A DNA stretch of 10,256 nucleotides from Lutibacter sp. (GTDB lineage Bacteria; Bacteroidota; Bacteroidia; Flavobacteriales; Flavobacteriaceae), in assembly GCA_003516285.1 (NCBI GenBank), contig DPCK01000026.1, positions 28,376 through 38,631 of the forward strand. Reading direction: 5' to 3'. A program made the translations under genes and the position numbers. The number at the start of each line of letters is the position of its first letter. Position 1 is the first letter of the stretch. Below are positions 1 through 6,609 of the stretch, one piece after another. The notes beneath the pieces were generated by a model. That model made no database searches and was not told the DNA's origin. It saw only the letters and a list, made by a program, of their open reading frames with translations.

Positions 1-336
1 ACGGCTAGTTCTGAAGTATTGCTTACCAAATTGGCAAATATTTTAAAAGAATATCCTGATACAAATGTATTGGTGGTTGGACATACAGACAGCAGTGGAC
101 CGGCAGATTACAACATGACGCTTTCTGAAAAAAGAGCTTATGCGGTAACCAATTATTTTGTACAAAATAAAGGATTGGGTTCTTCACGTTTTACAACCAC
201 TTGGTTCGGTGAAGATCAACCAATTGCTGATAACTCAACTGTTGAAGGTCGTGCTAAAAACCGTAGGGTAAATGTGGCCATTGTTCCAAATGAAAAAATG
301 AAAGAAGACGCCAAAAAAGAAGCTGGCGAGAACTAA
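1..336 (+). CDS. OmpA-family C-terminal domain protein (5' end outside window)
   Basis: The reading frame is open from base 1, so the start lies upstream; 111 residues are visible. They form most of an OmpA C-terminal domain, which binds peptidoglycan non-covalently in the periplasm and tethers an outer-membrane protein or lipoprotein to the wall. Visible signatures are GHTDSSG (residues 27-33), N-x2-LS-x2-RA (38-46) and GRAKNRRV (83-90). By comparison with OmpA structures, Asp30 and Arg45 should contact diaminopimelate in the wall peptide. The tail after the domain is charged (Lys/Glu rich). The N-terminal part that would tell a beta-barrel porin from a lipoprotein or a repeat protein is missing, so no gene symbol is given. 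A strong terminator follows 28 bp after the stop. The family call is secure; the full architecture is unknown. Confidence 0.93.
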   Translation, partial: TASSEVLLTKLANILKEYPDTNVLVVGHTDSSGPADYNMTLSEKRAYAVTNYFVQNKGLGSSRFTTTWFGEDQPIADNSTVEGRAKNRRVNVAIVPNEKMKEDAKKEAGEN

Positions 337-363
337 TAACCCCATATTAATTATTTAATGAGG

Positions 364-393
364 ACCCGAAACAAATTGTTTCGGGTTTTTTTT
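364..393 (+). terminator. Rho-independent terminator of the OmpA-family gene
   Basis: The arms ACCCGAAACAA (364-374) and TTGTTTCGGGT (376-386) are perfectly complementary. In practice about 9 bp would pair around an AAATT loop. A run of eight T starts at 386. This ends the OmpA transcript and separates it from the next gene. Confidence 0.92.
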
Positions 394-516
394 ATGCTTG
401 GCCCATAGCTAAAATTCGAATGACTAAACTGTTAAGAAATCTTTCAACAAATACGCGTGCAAACGATTAAACAAATACACAATTATAACTAACTTACAGT
501 CCTAAAATTTAAAGTA

Positions 517-1284
517 GTGCAAGGTATCGTTGATAGTGTAACGCAATTTCAATTAACTTGGCTAAACTGGGGTTTGGCATTTTTAGCATCCTTTATTCTT
601 GGTATGGGTAAAGCGGGAATAAAAGGGCTTGGGGTTTTAATTGTTACTTTAATGGCAATAATCTTTGGCGGAAAAGCTTCCACAGGAATTTTAATTCCGC
701 TTATGGTGGTTGCCGATATTTTGGCTGTTTTTTATTATAACCGCCATACACAATGGAAATTTTTATTAAAAATATTGCCCACAATGGTTTTGGGCGTATT
801 GATAGGCGTTTGGTTTGGAAACGATATTTCCGAGAAATTATTCAAACAAATTATGGCGATTTTCATTATTTTAACTGTAGTTATGATGGTTTGGATGGAT
901 CAAAAAAAGAATATGGCAGTTCCCAAACATTGGTTTTTTGCTAGCAGTATGGGGCTTTTATCAGGAATTACCTCAATGATAGGAAATTTGGCTGGTTCTT
1001 TTGCCGACATCTATTTTTTGGCCGTTAGGTTGCCTAAAAATCAATTTATAGGCACGGCAGCCTGGTTGTTTTTAATTATTAATGTGTTTAAATTGCCATT
1101 TCATATTTTTGTTTGGAAAACGGTAACTTCGGATAGTCTTTTGCTGAATTTATTCCTGATTCCCGGAATTTTGCTCGGTTTTATAAGTGGCGTGGCCTTG
1201 GTTAAATTATTAAACAATGAAGTTTACCGCAAATTTATTATGGTGGTAACCGCAATGGGCGCTTTGCTGATATTATTTAGATAA
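517..1284 (+). CDS. TauE/SafE (TSUP) family membrane permease
   Basis: A 255-residue, strongly hydrophobic protein with about seven or eight membrane helices. The early Gly/Lys-rich stretch LGMGKAGIKGLG (residues 28-39) and the later internal repeat-like half are typical of the TauE/SafE family. Family members export or import sulfite, sulfoacetate, thiosulfate or other small organic anions across the inner membrane; the substrate here cannot be read from sequence. The start is GTG at 517. The frame is closed upstream by TAA at 490-492 and no ATG lies between, so GTG is the best choice although unusual; no clear ribosome site is seen. It ends 17 bp before the CPXCG gene, with no terminator between, so the two are probably co-transcribed. 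No good TAnnTTTG promoter was found in 337-516. Confidence 0.88.
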   Translation: MQGIVDSVTQFQLTWLNWGLAFLASFILGMGKAGIKGLGVLIVTLMAIIFGGKASTGILIPLMVVADILAVFYYNRHTQWKFLLKILPTMVLGVLIGVWFGNDISEKLFKQIMAIFIILTVVMMVWMDQKKNMAVPKHWFFASSMGLLSGITSMIGNLAGSFADIYFLAVRLPKNQFIGTAAWLFLIINVFKLPFHIFVWKTVTSDSLLLNLFLIPGILLGFISGVALVKLLNNEVYRKFIMVVTAMGALLILFR

Positions 1285-1301
1285 TTTTAAATATCATTAT
1301 T

Positions 1302-1487
1302 ATGGAAGAACATTTTTTTCAGTGTCCGTATTGTTGGGAAGAAATTTCGATGTTATTGGACACTTCAGTAAACAATCAAACTTATATTGAGGATTGTGAG
1401 ATTTGTTGTAATCCGATCGAAATAAATCCAATATTTGAAAATGGTGAATTGATCGCTTTAAATATTAAAAGTGAAGAGGAGCAGTAA
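1302..1487 (+). CDS. CPXCG-type cysteine-rich small protein
   Basis: A 61-residue acidic protein with two cysteine pairs: CPYC (residues 8-11) and C32-E-I-C35, followed by Cys36 in the segment EDCEICCNPI. This matches the small CPXCG-motif cysteine-rich family (Cys_rich_CPXG), whose function is not established; the paired cysteines suggest one bound zinc ion. The Gly that names the motif is Trp here (CPYCW), while the second half is orthodox. The gene lies 17 bp after the TSUP permease and is likely translated from the same mRNA. It converges on the thioredoxin gene with two bases between the stop codons. Family assignment is good; a role in metal or thiol handling would be guesswork. Confidence 0.85.
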   Translation: MEEHFFQCPYCWEEISMLLDTSVNNQTYIEDCEICCNPIEINPIFENGELIALNIKSEEEQ

Positions 1488-1489
1488 AT

Positions 1490-1786
1490 TTATTTTGAAG
1501 AAATTGCCTGTTTTAATTGAGAAACAGATTGCATGCCCGATTGTCTCCAAATTTGCTTTCCTTGTTTAAAAACCATAAAAGTAGGAACGCCTCGCACCTG
1601 ATATTTCGCTGCCAATGCAGGATTGGTGTCCACATTTATTTTTATAATACTGATGGAATCTTTTAATTCCGCTTTTAATTGTTTCAAAACAGGGGCCATA
1701 CTTTTACATGGTCCGCACCAATCTGCGTAAAAATCAATTAAAACAGGAATATTTTGATTTATAATATCGTCGAATGATTTTTTCAT
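1490..1786 (-). CDS. Thioredoxin, single domain
   Basis: A 98-residue thioredoxin-fold protein with no signal peptide, so cytoplasmic. The active site is the classical WCGPCK (residues 23-28), and the cis-proline loop RGVPTF has Pro68 facing it. Both are hallmarks of true thioredoxins that reduce protein disulfides using thioredoxin reductase. The N-terminus is a few residues shorter than typical 105-110 residue TrxA, but the core is complete. ATG at 1784-1786 is the only sensible start. It may be one of several thioredoxins in the genome, so trxA is not assigned. The MFS exporter lies upstream on the same strand, about 100 bp away, but this gene seems to have its own promoter at 1814-1840. 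The 3' end nearly touches the CPXCG gene. Confidence 0.93.
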   Translation of the reverse strand: MKKSFDDIINQNIPVLIDFYADWCGPCKSMAPVLKQLKAELKDSISIIKINVDTNPALAAKYQVRGVPTFMVFKQGKQIWRQSGMQSVSQLKQAISSK

Positions 1787-1813
1787 ATTATTTTTTTAAT
1801 GTTAATAAAGTTA

Positions 1814-1840
1814 CAAAAACACCAATAATTAATGAACAAA
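1814..1840 (-). promoter_or_regulatory. Putative promoter of the thioredoxin gene
   Basis: Read on the minus strand this contains TTTG, then TTCATTAATTATTGG, then TGTTTTTG. The last is one base off the Bacteroidota -7 consensus TAnnTTTG. The 15-bp gap is shorter than the usual 17-23, so the call is tentative. It is supported by a matching block, with the same gap, upstream of the MFS gene at 3109-3135. Confidence 0.4.
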
Positions 1841-1883
1841 TTAATCAAAAAGTTTATTTCATCTTAAAAGATATTAAACCGAT

Positions 1884-3104
1884 TTAAATCGTAATTTTTT
1901 TAAAAATTTGTGGATTTCCAGATACTTTTAAATAAACAAGAATCAACAATGCCATTGTGCTGCAAATCAGAAATCCGATAAATAACGGTAGGGCAGTGGC
2001 TGTAACAAATTTTCCAATAAAAGTACTGATGGGAACAGCCATCATAGTTGATAAAAAACCTGTAATTGCAGCGCCAATCCCCGCAATATGGCCGATGGGT
2101 TCCATCGCCAAAGCCCTTAAATTCCCAAATAGAAATCCGATCGCAAAAAATTGTAATCCGAAGAAAATCAACAAAACAAAAATGCTTGGATTTGCAGAAT
2201 TAAGAAATAAGAAGATATAAAGCAAGGAAACGCTAAAAAACGAGAATAACGCAGCGGTTACCATTTTTTCCATACCATATTTTAAAACAAGCGTGGCGTT
2301 TAATAAAGTGGCAGAACCAATGGCGATGGACAAACCTGCAAAAATATAGGGAAACTGTTCCTTCAAATTGTATTGTGTTTGGAATATCTGTTGGGCAGTA
2401 CTTAAATAAACCATAAAAGAACCTGTTACAAATCCGGAGATTAAGGTAAAACCAATAGTTCTTTTCGATTTCAAAAGCTCTTTTAATCCATCAACAAAAA
2501 TAGTGCGTGAAAATTTTATGCGATGCACTTTCAATAAAGTTTCCGGCTGTCTTTTCCAAAACCAAAATGAAACTAAAAGACTAAAAATCAATTGAATATA
2601 AAATATGGCCTGCCAATTATAGTGGTCTAACACAAATTTTCCCATAGCAGGGGCAACCACAGGAACCAAAAGAAACACCGAGGTGATAAATGACATAATT
2701 CTAGCCATATAATCGCCACTATACGTATCACGAACCATCGCAATACTGATGGTTCTTGGCGCTGAAAGTCCGATTCCCTGTAAAATACGCCCAGCAACCA
2801 TCATTTCCAGACTTTCTGAAAATACACAAATAAAGCTTGAAATAATAAACACGCCAAATCCCATAAAAACAACAGGTTTTCGCCCCAAACTGTCTGAAAT
2901 CGGCCCAAAAAACAAAGGTCCAAGCCCAAGACCCAAAAAAATCATAGTAATAAGCAATTGATTGTCAACAACATCAGTTGTGCCGATTGAAAATCCGATA
3001 TAATCCAAAGCCGGTAACAACGCGTCAATAGCCAAAGCAACAATGGACATTAAGGAAGCCATTAAGGCAATGAATTCAAATGGGGAAGACTTGCTTTTTA
3101 TCAT
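1884..3104 (-). CDS. Bcr/CflA-type MFS multidrug efflux transporter
   Basis: A 406-residue protein with about twelve membrane helices, the normal length for the drug:proton antiporter-1 group. Visible marks are an acidic residue in helix 1 (Asp27 in LAIDALLPAL), MFS motif A GPISDSLGRK (67-76) between helices 2 and 3, Arg106 in AGRILQGIG (motif B), and a motif-C-like PVVAPAMG (148-155) of proton antiporters. Bcr/CflA relatives export drugs or small metabolites such as chloramphenicol, bicyclomycin or cysteine using the proton gradient; the substrate here is unknown. ATG at 3102-3104 is preferred because the next Met residues (15, 18) would cut into helix 1. A consensus -7 element ends only four bases upstream, implying a leaderless or nearly leaderless mRNA. 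It lies upstream of the thioredoxin gene on the same strand. Confidence 0.9.
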   Translation of the reverse strand: MIKSKSSPFEFIALMASLMSIVALAIDALLPALDYIGFSIGTTDVVDNQLLITMIFLGLGLGPLFFGPISDSLGRKPVVFMGFGVFIISSFICVFSESLEMMVAGRILQGIGLSAPRTISIAMVRDTYSGDYMARIMSFITSVFLLVPVVAPAMGKFVLDHYNWQAIFYIQLIFSLLVSFWFWKRQPETLLKVHRIKFSRTIFVDGLKELLKSKRTIGFTLISGFVTGSFMVYLSTAQQIFQTQYNLKEQFPYIFAGLSIAIGSATLLNATLVLKYGMEKMVTAALFSFFSVSLLYIFLFLNSANPSIFVLLIFFGLQFFAIGFLFGNLRALAMEPIGHIAGIGAAITGFLSTMMAVPISTFIGKFVTATALPLFIGFLICSTMALLILVYLKVSGNPQIFKKITI

Positions 3105-3504
3105 TTAGCAAAAGTAAGGCTATTTAATGAACAAGTAAAGGAGTATTAAAATATTCTATTTAACATAATATAAATTATAATACAAATTACATCATTTTTG
3201 TATTCCTACCATTTCCACATAATTATAGAATAATACGACTTAAAACTTATATTGTCAATAATGATGTTAAAAGTAATTTCGGCGTATTACTTCTATTTAA
3301 TTTGTAAACATTTAAATATATATAAGGTAAAATATCCCAAAACTGTATTTAATCTCTGTGATATTCCGAACAATCCTTCTAAATAAAATTTATACGCGAT
3401 TCTCAGCAAATAACCTTTTACTAATTTAAGATGATTTAAGTCATTATATGATAAAAAATATACGTACATCTTAGCCAACATAAATAAAGATACTTTTAGA
3501 ACTT
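3105..3504. other. 400-bp AT-rich intergenic region between divergent transporters
   Basis: This separates the MFS gene (minus) from the SatP gene (plus). It contains the MFS promoter block at its left end and a weak -7-like TACTTTTA (3491-3498) six bases before the SatP start. A 7-bp perfect inverted repeat, AAGTAAT (3271-3277) and ATTACTT (3286-3292), flanks the GC-richer spacer TTCGGCGT. A 62-codon minus-strand frame at 3293-3481 resembles no protein and reads like translated AT-rich DNA. I see no RNA gene or convincing coding sequence. Confidence 0.6.
3109..3135 (-). promoter_or_regulatory. Putative promoter of the MFS transporter gene
   Basis: On the minus strand a perfect TACTTTTG (3109-3116) fits the -7 consensus TAnnTTTG, with TTG 15 bp further upstream (3132-3134). 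Transcription would begin at or within a base or two of the ATG. Its upstream part, TTGTTCATTAA, is identical to that in front of the thioredoxin gene. Confidence 0.5.
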
Positions 3505-4074
3505 ATGAGCACAATAAAATTAGGAAATCCGGCCGTTGTTGGATTGGCGGGATTCGGATTAACTACATTATTATTGCAATTCCATAATTTAGGATTATGC
3601 GGATTGGGCCCTGTGATATCAATGGGATTTATTTTTGGAGGATTGACCCAATTGATTGCCGGATTTATGGAGCAAAAAACGGGCAATAATTTCGGTTTTG
3701 CCGTTTTTTCAAGCTATGCTTCTTTTTGGATTGGATTGGGCGTTATTTGGATGTTAAACCATTTTGAAATATACACATCATCTGGAACTGATGTGGGATT
3801 TTATTTAATAGCTTGGACATTAATTACGCTTATATTTTGGGTGGCATCGCTCTTTGTTCATACAGCAATGACGCTTACTTTTAGCACTTTATTACTTGGT
3901 TTTGTCTTATTGGATCTTGCTCATTTTGGATTTCCACAGCTTACAGTATTCGCTGCCATTGTTTTAATAGTATGCGCTTTATTGGCTTGGTATATGATGG
4001 CGACCATTATTATTAATGATGTTGCAGGAAAACAACTTTTAAAATTAGGGAAACCTTGGATTAAATTAAATTAA
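3505..4074 (+). CDS. satP: Acetate/succinate uptake transporter (GPR1/FUN34/YaaH, SatP family)
   Basis: A 189-residue, six-helix membrane protein, almost exactly the length of E. coli SatP (YaaH). It opens with the family signature NPAVVGL (residues 8-14, consensus NPAPLGL). Further family segments are the Gly-rich GGLTQLIAGFMEQKTGNNFG region (45-64) and FSSYASFW (68-75). Members form hexameric channels or proton symporters that take up acetate and succinate through the inner membrane. The gene stands alone: no acetate kinase, acetyl-CoA synthetase or regulator is adjacent. A weak -7-like TACTTTTA sits six bases before the ATG, so the leader would be very short. No clear terminator follows. 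Family call is strong; acetate as the main substrate comes from the family. Confidence 0.92.
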   Translation: MSTIKLGNPAVVGLAGFGLTTLLLQFHNLGLCGLGPVISMGFIFGGLTQLIAGFMEQKTGNNFGFAVFSSYASFWIGLGVIWMLNHFEIYTSSGTDVGFYLIAWTLITLIFWVASLFVHTAMTLTFSTLLLGFVLLDLAHFGFPQLTVFAAIVLIVCALLAWYMMATIIINDVAGKQLLKLGKPWIKLN

Positions 4075-4096
4075 ATGCCCAACTATTCATAGCCAC

Positions 4097-4127
4097 TTTT
4101 TTGATTGAAAAAATTAAGCTATTTTTG
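4097..4127 (+). promoter_or_regulatory. Putative promoter of the secreted WCSWC protein gene
   Basis: TTTTTTG (4097-4103), a 16-bp gap, then TATTTTTG (4120-4127), a full match to TAnnTTTG. Transcription would begin near 4132, giving a leader of about 15 bases before ATG 4147. The in-frame TTG at 4105 lies upstream of this start point, which rules against it as a start codon. Confidence 0.55.
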
Positions 4128-4146
4128 TACCCTAAATTTTTATCCA

Positions 4147-4650
4147 ATGAAAAAACCCATTCTACTGATCATAATCCTGCTTTTGATGGTTGATTTAAAT
4201 GCCCAAACAACTGATGTTAAATTATACAATCCTGAAGCAGATGCTAAAACAGATCTTCAAAACAGTATCGAAAAAGCAAATACCGAAGGAAAACACGTGC
4301 TATTGCAAATTGGCGGAAACTGGTGCAGCTGGTGTATTAAATTCAATAAAAAAGTCACTGAAAATGATACTTTAAACATTGTTTTAAAAGAAAAATACAT
4401 TCCTTACCATCTTAATTATTCCAAAGAAAACTGGAATGAAGACATATTAACCAGTTTGGGTTTTCCGCAACGCTTTGGTTTTCCGGTTTTTGTGGTATTA
4501 GACGGCAAAGGAAACAGGTTACATACCCAAAACAGCGTTTATTTAGAAGAAAATAAGGGTTATTCAACCAAAGAAGTTTTGGAATTTTTTAATAGCTGGT
4601 CCCCTACCGCTATAGATCCTAAAAGTTATCCTTCCAAAGTAAAGAATTGA
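4147..4650 (+). CDS. Secreted thioredoxin-fold protein with WCSWC active site
   Basis: A 167-residue protein. Residues 1-20 form a signal peptide: MKKP, a hydrophobic core rich in Ile/Leu, and a likely signal peptidase I site after NAQ (20) or NA (19); there is no lipobox Cys. The mature part has a thioredoxin-like fold with GGNWCSWCIKF (56-66), a CxxC redox pair at Cys60/Cys63, and a later cis-proline segment FGFPVFVVLDGKGN. This matches the periplasmic thioredoxin_7-like proteins common in Bacteroidota, which are thought to act on periplasmic disulfides; the partner is unknown. ATG 4147 is chosen over an in-frame TTG at 4105 because it begins the signal peptide and lies just after the promoter. 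The gene is monocistronic, with a terminator 60 bp downstream. No DsbD-like electron donor is nearby. Confidence 0.88.
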   Translation: MKKPILLIIILLLMVDLNAQTTDVKLYNPEADAKTDLQNSIEKANTEGKHVLLQIGGNWCSWCIKFNKKVTENDTLNIVLKEKYIPYHLNYSKENWNEDILTSLGFPQRFGFPVFVVLDGKGNRLHTQNSVYLEENKGYSTKEVLEFFNSWSPTAIDPKSYPSKVKN

Positions 4651-4710
4651 GCTCTCTTAAGAATTGTGATAATTGTCTTTCAGCCATAATAACATAATAA
4701 TTAGAAACAC

Positions 4711-4739
4711 AAAATAGCGTCACTTGGCGCTATTTTTTT
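4711..4739 (+). terminator. Rho-independent terminator after the WCSWC protein gene
   Basis: AAAATAGCG (4711-4719) pairs perfectly with CGCTATTTT (4728-4736) around an 8-base loop, and a T run extends to 4739. Its arms are repeated in the hairpin at 5163-5189. Confidence 0.88.
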
Positions 4740-4877
4740 AGGCTTAAATTTTTTTAATTGCTTTTACAATGTGTGAATTATGCAAATATGATTAAAAATT
4801 ATGTAAGGCGAATATTAGTAATATTACCCAATTTTACACATTATAAATTTTACTCTATAAAATTAAAAACATATATT

Positions 4878-5117
4878 ATGGAAAAAGGAAATATAGAAAT
4901 AAAAGAAGAAATTCTAAGAAAGTTAGAAGATATTAAAAACACCACAGAAAGTTTGGTTGTAAAAATTGGCCACCTTCAGGTAGATTTATTTAATTACCCA
5001 GATAAAGAACTTGAAAAATTTCTGGATACTTTAAACAAAGCTTTTTCAGATAAACACGTTTTGATTACTGAAGTTTTTAACAAACACGATGAAGAAGTCA
5101 ATAGCTTAAAGTTGTAA
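4878..5117 (+). CDS. Hypothetical 79-residue charged protein
   Basis: I do not recognise this protein. It has 79 residues, no cysteine, no signal peptide and no membrane segment. It is rich in Lys, Glu, Asp, Leu and Ile with spacing that suggests two or three amphipathic helices, for example residues 6-28 and 43-75, with a break at NYPDK (39-43). The ATG at 4878 is chosen because the 40 codons upstream in the same frame (from TTG 4758) lack protein-like composition. It is flanked by terminators at 4711-4739 and 5163-5189, so it is probably a single-gene transcript, but no clear promoter was seen in 4740-4877. The frame, composition and isolated transcription unit favour a real small cytoplasmic protein. 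Function is unknown. Confidence 0.65.
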   Translation: MEKGNIEIKEEILRKLEDIKNTTESLVVKIGHLQVDLFNYPDKELEKFLDTLNKAFSDKHVLITEVFNKHDEEVNSLKL

Positions 5118-5162
5118 GAAAATATTAATATTTAACAGGCCTGAAAGTCTGATAAAAATATA

Positions 5163-5189
5163 AAAATAGCGCCCGAAAGGCGCTATTTT
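5163..5189. terminator. Bidirectional terminator between convergent genes
   Basis: AAAATAGCGCC (5163-5173) and GGCGCTATTTT (5179-5189) form an 11-bp perfect stem with a CGAAA loop. The A run on the left and T run on the right let it serve both the small plus-strand gene and the minus-strand alkene reductase gene, whose stop lies 14 bp away. Confidence 0.9.
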
Positions 5190-5202
5190 ACTTGATATTT
5201 TG

Positions 5203-6303
5203 TTATAGTTTCACTGGTTCATAGTCCAAATAACCTTTTTTGCCCGGCGTGTAAAATGTATTTTGGTCCCAGTCGGTTAATGCGATATTATTTTCAAAGC
5301 GCTCCACCAAATCTGGATTTGAAATAAAAGGTTTCCCATACGCCACCAAATCGGCTTCACCGCGTTCAATCACCTCATTTCCAGTTTTTTGGGTAAATTT
5401 TCCGTTAATCATTAAAGTTCCATGATACAGAGGCCTAAAATGTTTTGCAATTTCTTTTACGGCGAAAGGAACTTCAGAAACATCGGTAAACGGTTCAGAC
5501 AAATGAACATAGGCCAATTGATGATTATTTAGTTTTTTAATGATGTATTCAAAAGTTGGAATGGTTTCTTCATCAACCGTAATTCCGTGCAAATTGTGCA
5601 TAGACGGATTAAATCTTACCCCAATTTTTTGTTCCGTAATTTCTTTTTTCACCGCTTCCAAAACTTCAAAAAAGAATCTGGTCCTGTTTTCCATACTTCC
5701 GCCATAATTGTCAGTTCTCGTATTTGAACACTTATTAAAAAACTGATGAAACAAATAACCGTTTGAGGAATGAATTTCCACGCCATCAAATCCTGCTTCC
5801 ACCGCATTTTTTGCCGCTTGCCTAAAATCGTTGATGGTTGTTTTTATATCCTCTAAAGTCATTGCTTTTGGTGTTACCGTGTCCTTAAATCCTTGTGGTG
5901 TAAAAGATTTGCTGTTCGGATTGACGGCCGACGGTGCCAATGGCAAATCACCTTGATGAAAATCGGGATGTGAAATCCTGCCCACGTGCCACAATTGGAT
6001 AAAGATCTTCCCTCCTTCTTTATGCACACTTTCAGTTACTTTTTTCCAGCCATCTACTTGCGCTTTTGTATAAATTCCGGGAGTATTTATATAACCCACA
6101 GCCATTTCAGAAACCTGTGCGCCTTCAGTAATGATCAATCCGGCAGAAGATCGCTGCATATAATAAGGAACGTGCAAACTTTCTGTTGGTTTAAATTCAG
6201 GGTTATCGGCCCTGCTCCTAGTCATTGGAGCCATAACAATCCTATTTTTTAAGTGGAGACCGTTTTTATGATAAGGTTGTAACAATGCTTGTTTATTTTT
6301 CAT
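5203..6303 (-). CDS. Old Yellow Enzyme family alkene reductase
   Basis: A 366-residue FMN-dependent TIM-barrel enzyme that uses NAD(P)H to reduce activated C=C bonds of enones, maleimides or nitro compounds (OYE/NemA type). Counting from ATG 6303, visible sites are APMTRSR (25-31; Thr28 equivalent to OYE1 Thr37, which tunes FMN), QLWHVGR (103-109; Gln103 contacts FMN), and EIHSSNGYLFHQF (176-188; His178 and Asn181 bind substrate, Tyr183 is the probable proton donor). NTRTDNYGGSMENR follows, and the C-terminal YGKPFISNPDLVER is typical. An in-frame GTG directly precedes the ATG; the ATG is the natural choice. The gene is cytoplasmic, monocistronic and divergent from the AI-2E permease. No TetR- or MarR-type regulator lies next to it, unlike nemRA. 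Physiological substrate unknown. Confidence 0.95.
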   Translation of the reverse strand: MKNKQALLQPYHKNGLHLKNRIVMAPMTRSRADNPEFKPTESLHVPYYMQRSSAGLIITEGAQVSEMAVGYINTPGIYTKAQVDGWKKVTESVHKEGGKIFIQLWHVGRISHPDFHQGDLPLAPSAVNPNSKSFTPQGFKDTVTPKAMTLEDIKTTINDFRQAAKNAVEAGFDGVEIHSSNGYLFHQFFNKCSNTRTDNYGGSMENRTRFFFEVLEAVKKEITEQKIGVRFNPSMHNLHGITVDEETIPTFEYIIKKLNNHQLAYVHLSEPFTDVSEVPFAVKEIAKHFRPLYHGTLMINGKFTQKTGNEVIERGEADLVAYGKPFISNPDLVERFENNIALTDWDQNTFYTPGKKGYLDYEPVKL

Positions 6304-6609
6304 CACTATTATTAATTAAAAGGGTTTAAAATAGTCTCCAACAAAATTGAAAATTATTGATCGTAAATTTAATATTTCCCATCGCCATAAACAACAATAA
6401 CAGTTTCTTTTAAATAATATAATTCATAAATGCTTTTCTTTATTGAATTTCTGGATGGCAAAATAAAACTTATAAATGTCATTAAACATTTGAAAAATAT
6501 TGACTATATTAGAGTTGCTAAAATGTTAATATTGAATAATTTGATGCTCGTTTATTTTAGTAGTTTTAAAAACGAAACACCTATTGAACCATTGAAAATT
6601 CATTTACAA
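6304..6609. other. Divergent intergenic region, alkene reductase / AI-2E permease
   Basis: About 300 bp of AT-rich DNA carrying the promoters of two divergent genes. A plus-strand frame is open from 6430 into the permease gene, but its first 60 codons do not resemble the family and the putative promoter at 6540-6568 lies inside them, so I treat them as non-coding. For the reductase, CAATTTTG (one base off TAnnTTTG) can be read on the minus strand about 40 bp upstream of its ATG, with no good -33 partner. No RNA gene or repeat was seen. Confidence 0.5.
6540..6568 (+). promoter_or_regulatory. Putative promoter of the AI-2E family permease gene
   Basis: TTTG (6540-6543), a 17-bp gap, then TAGTTTTA (6561-6568), one base off TAnnTTTG. 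The spacing is normal for the Bacteroidota sigma factor. It would place the mRNA start roughly 35 bases before ATG 6610. Confidence 0.35.

Noticed and set aside
3293..3481. 62-codon minus-strand open frame in the MFS/SatP gap
   Set aside because: Translation is Tyr/Leu/Ile/Phe/Lys rich without domain or signal features, as expected from AT-rich non-coding DNA; no promoter or conserved context.
4105..4146. TTG start 14 codons upstream for the WCSWC protein
   Set aside because: It lies upstream of the predicted mRNA start and would put a non-signal stretch before a clear signal peptide beginning at ATG 4147.
4818..4827. 10-bp palindrome GTAATATTAC
   Set aside because: Short and almost entirely A/T in an AT-rich region; expected by chance.
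4758..4877. 40-codon upstream extension of the 79-residue protein
   Set aside because: It starts at TTG, its composition is unlike the charged helical part, and ATG 4878 is a better start.
6430..6609. In-frame 60-codon extension of the AI-2E permease
   Set aside because: The extra residues do not fit the family, the shorter start gives the usual length, and a plausible promoter lies inside the extension.
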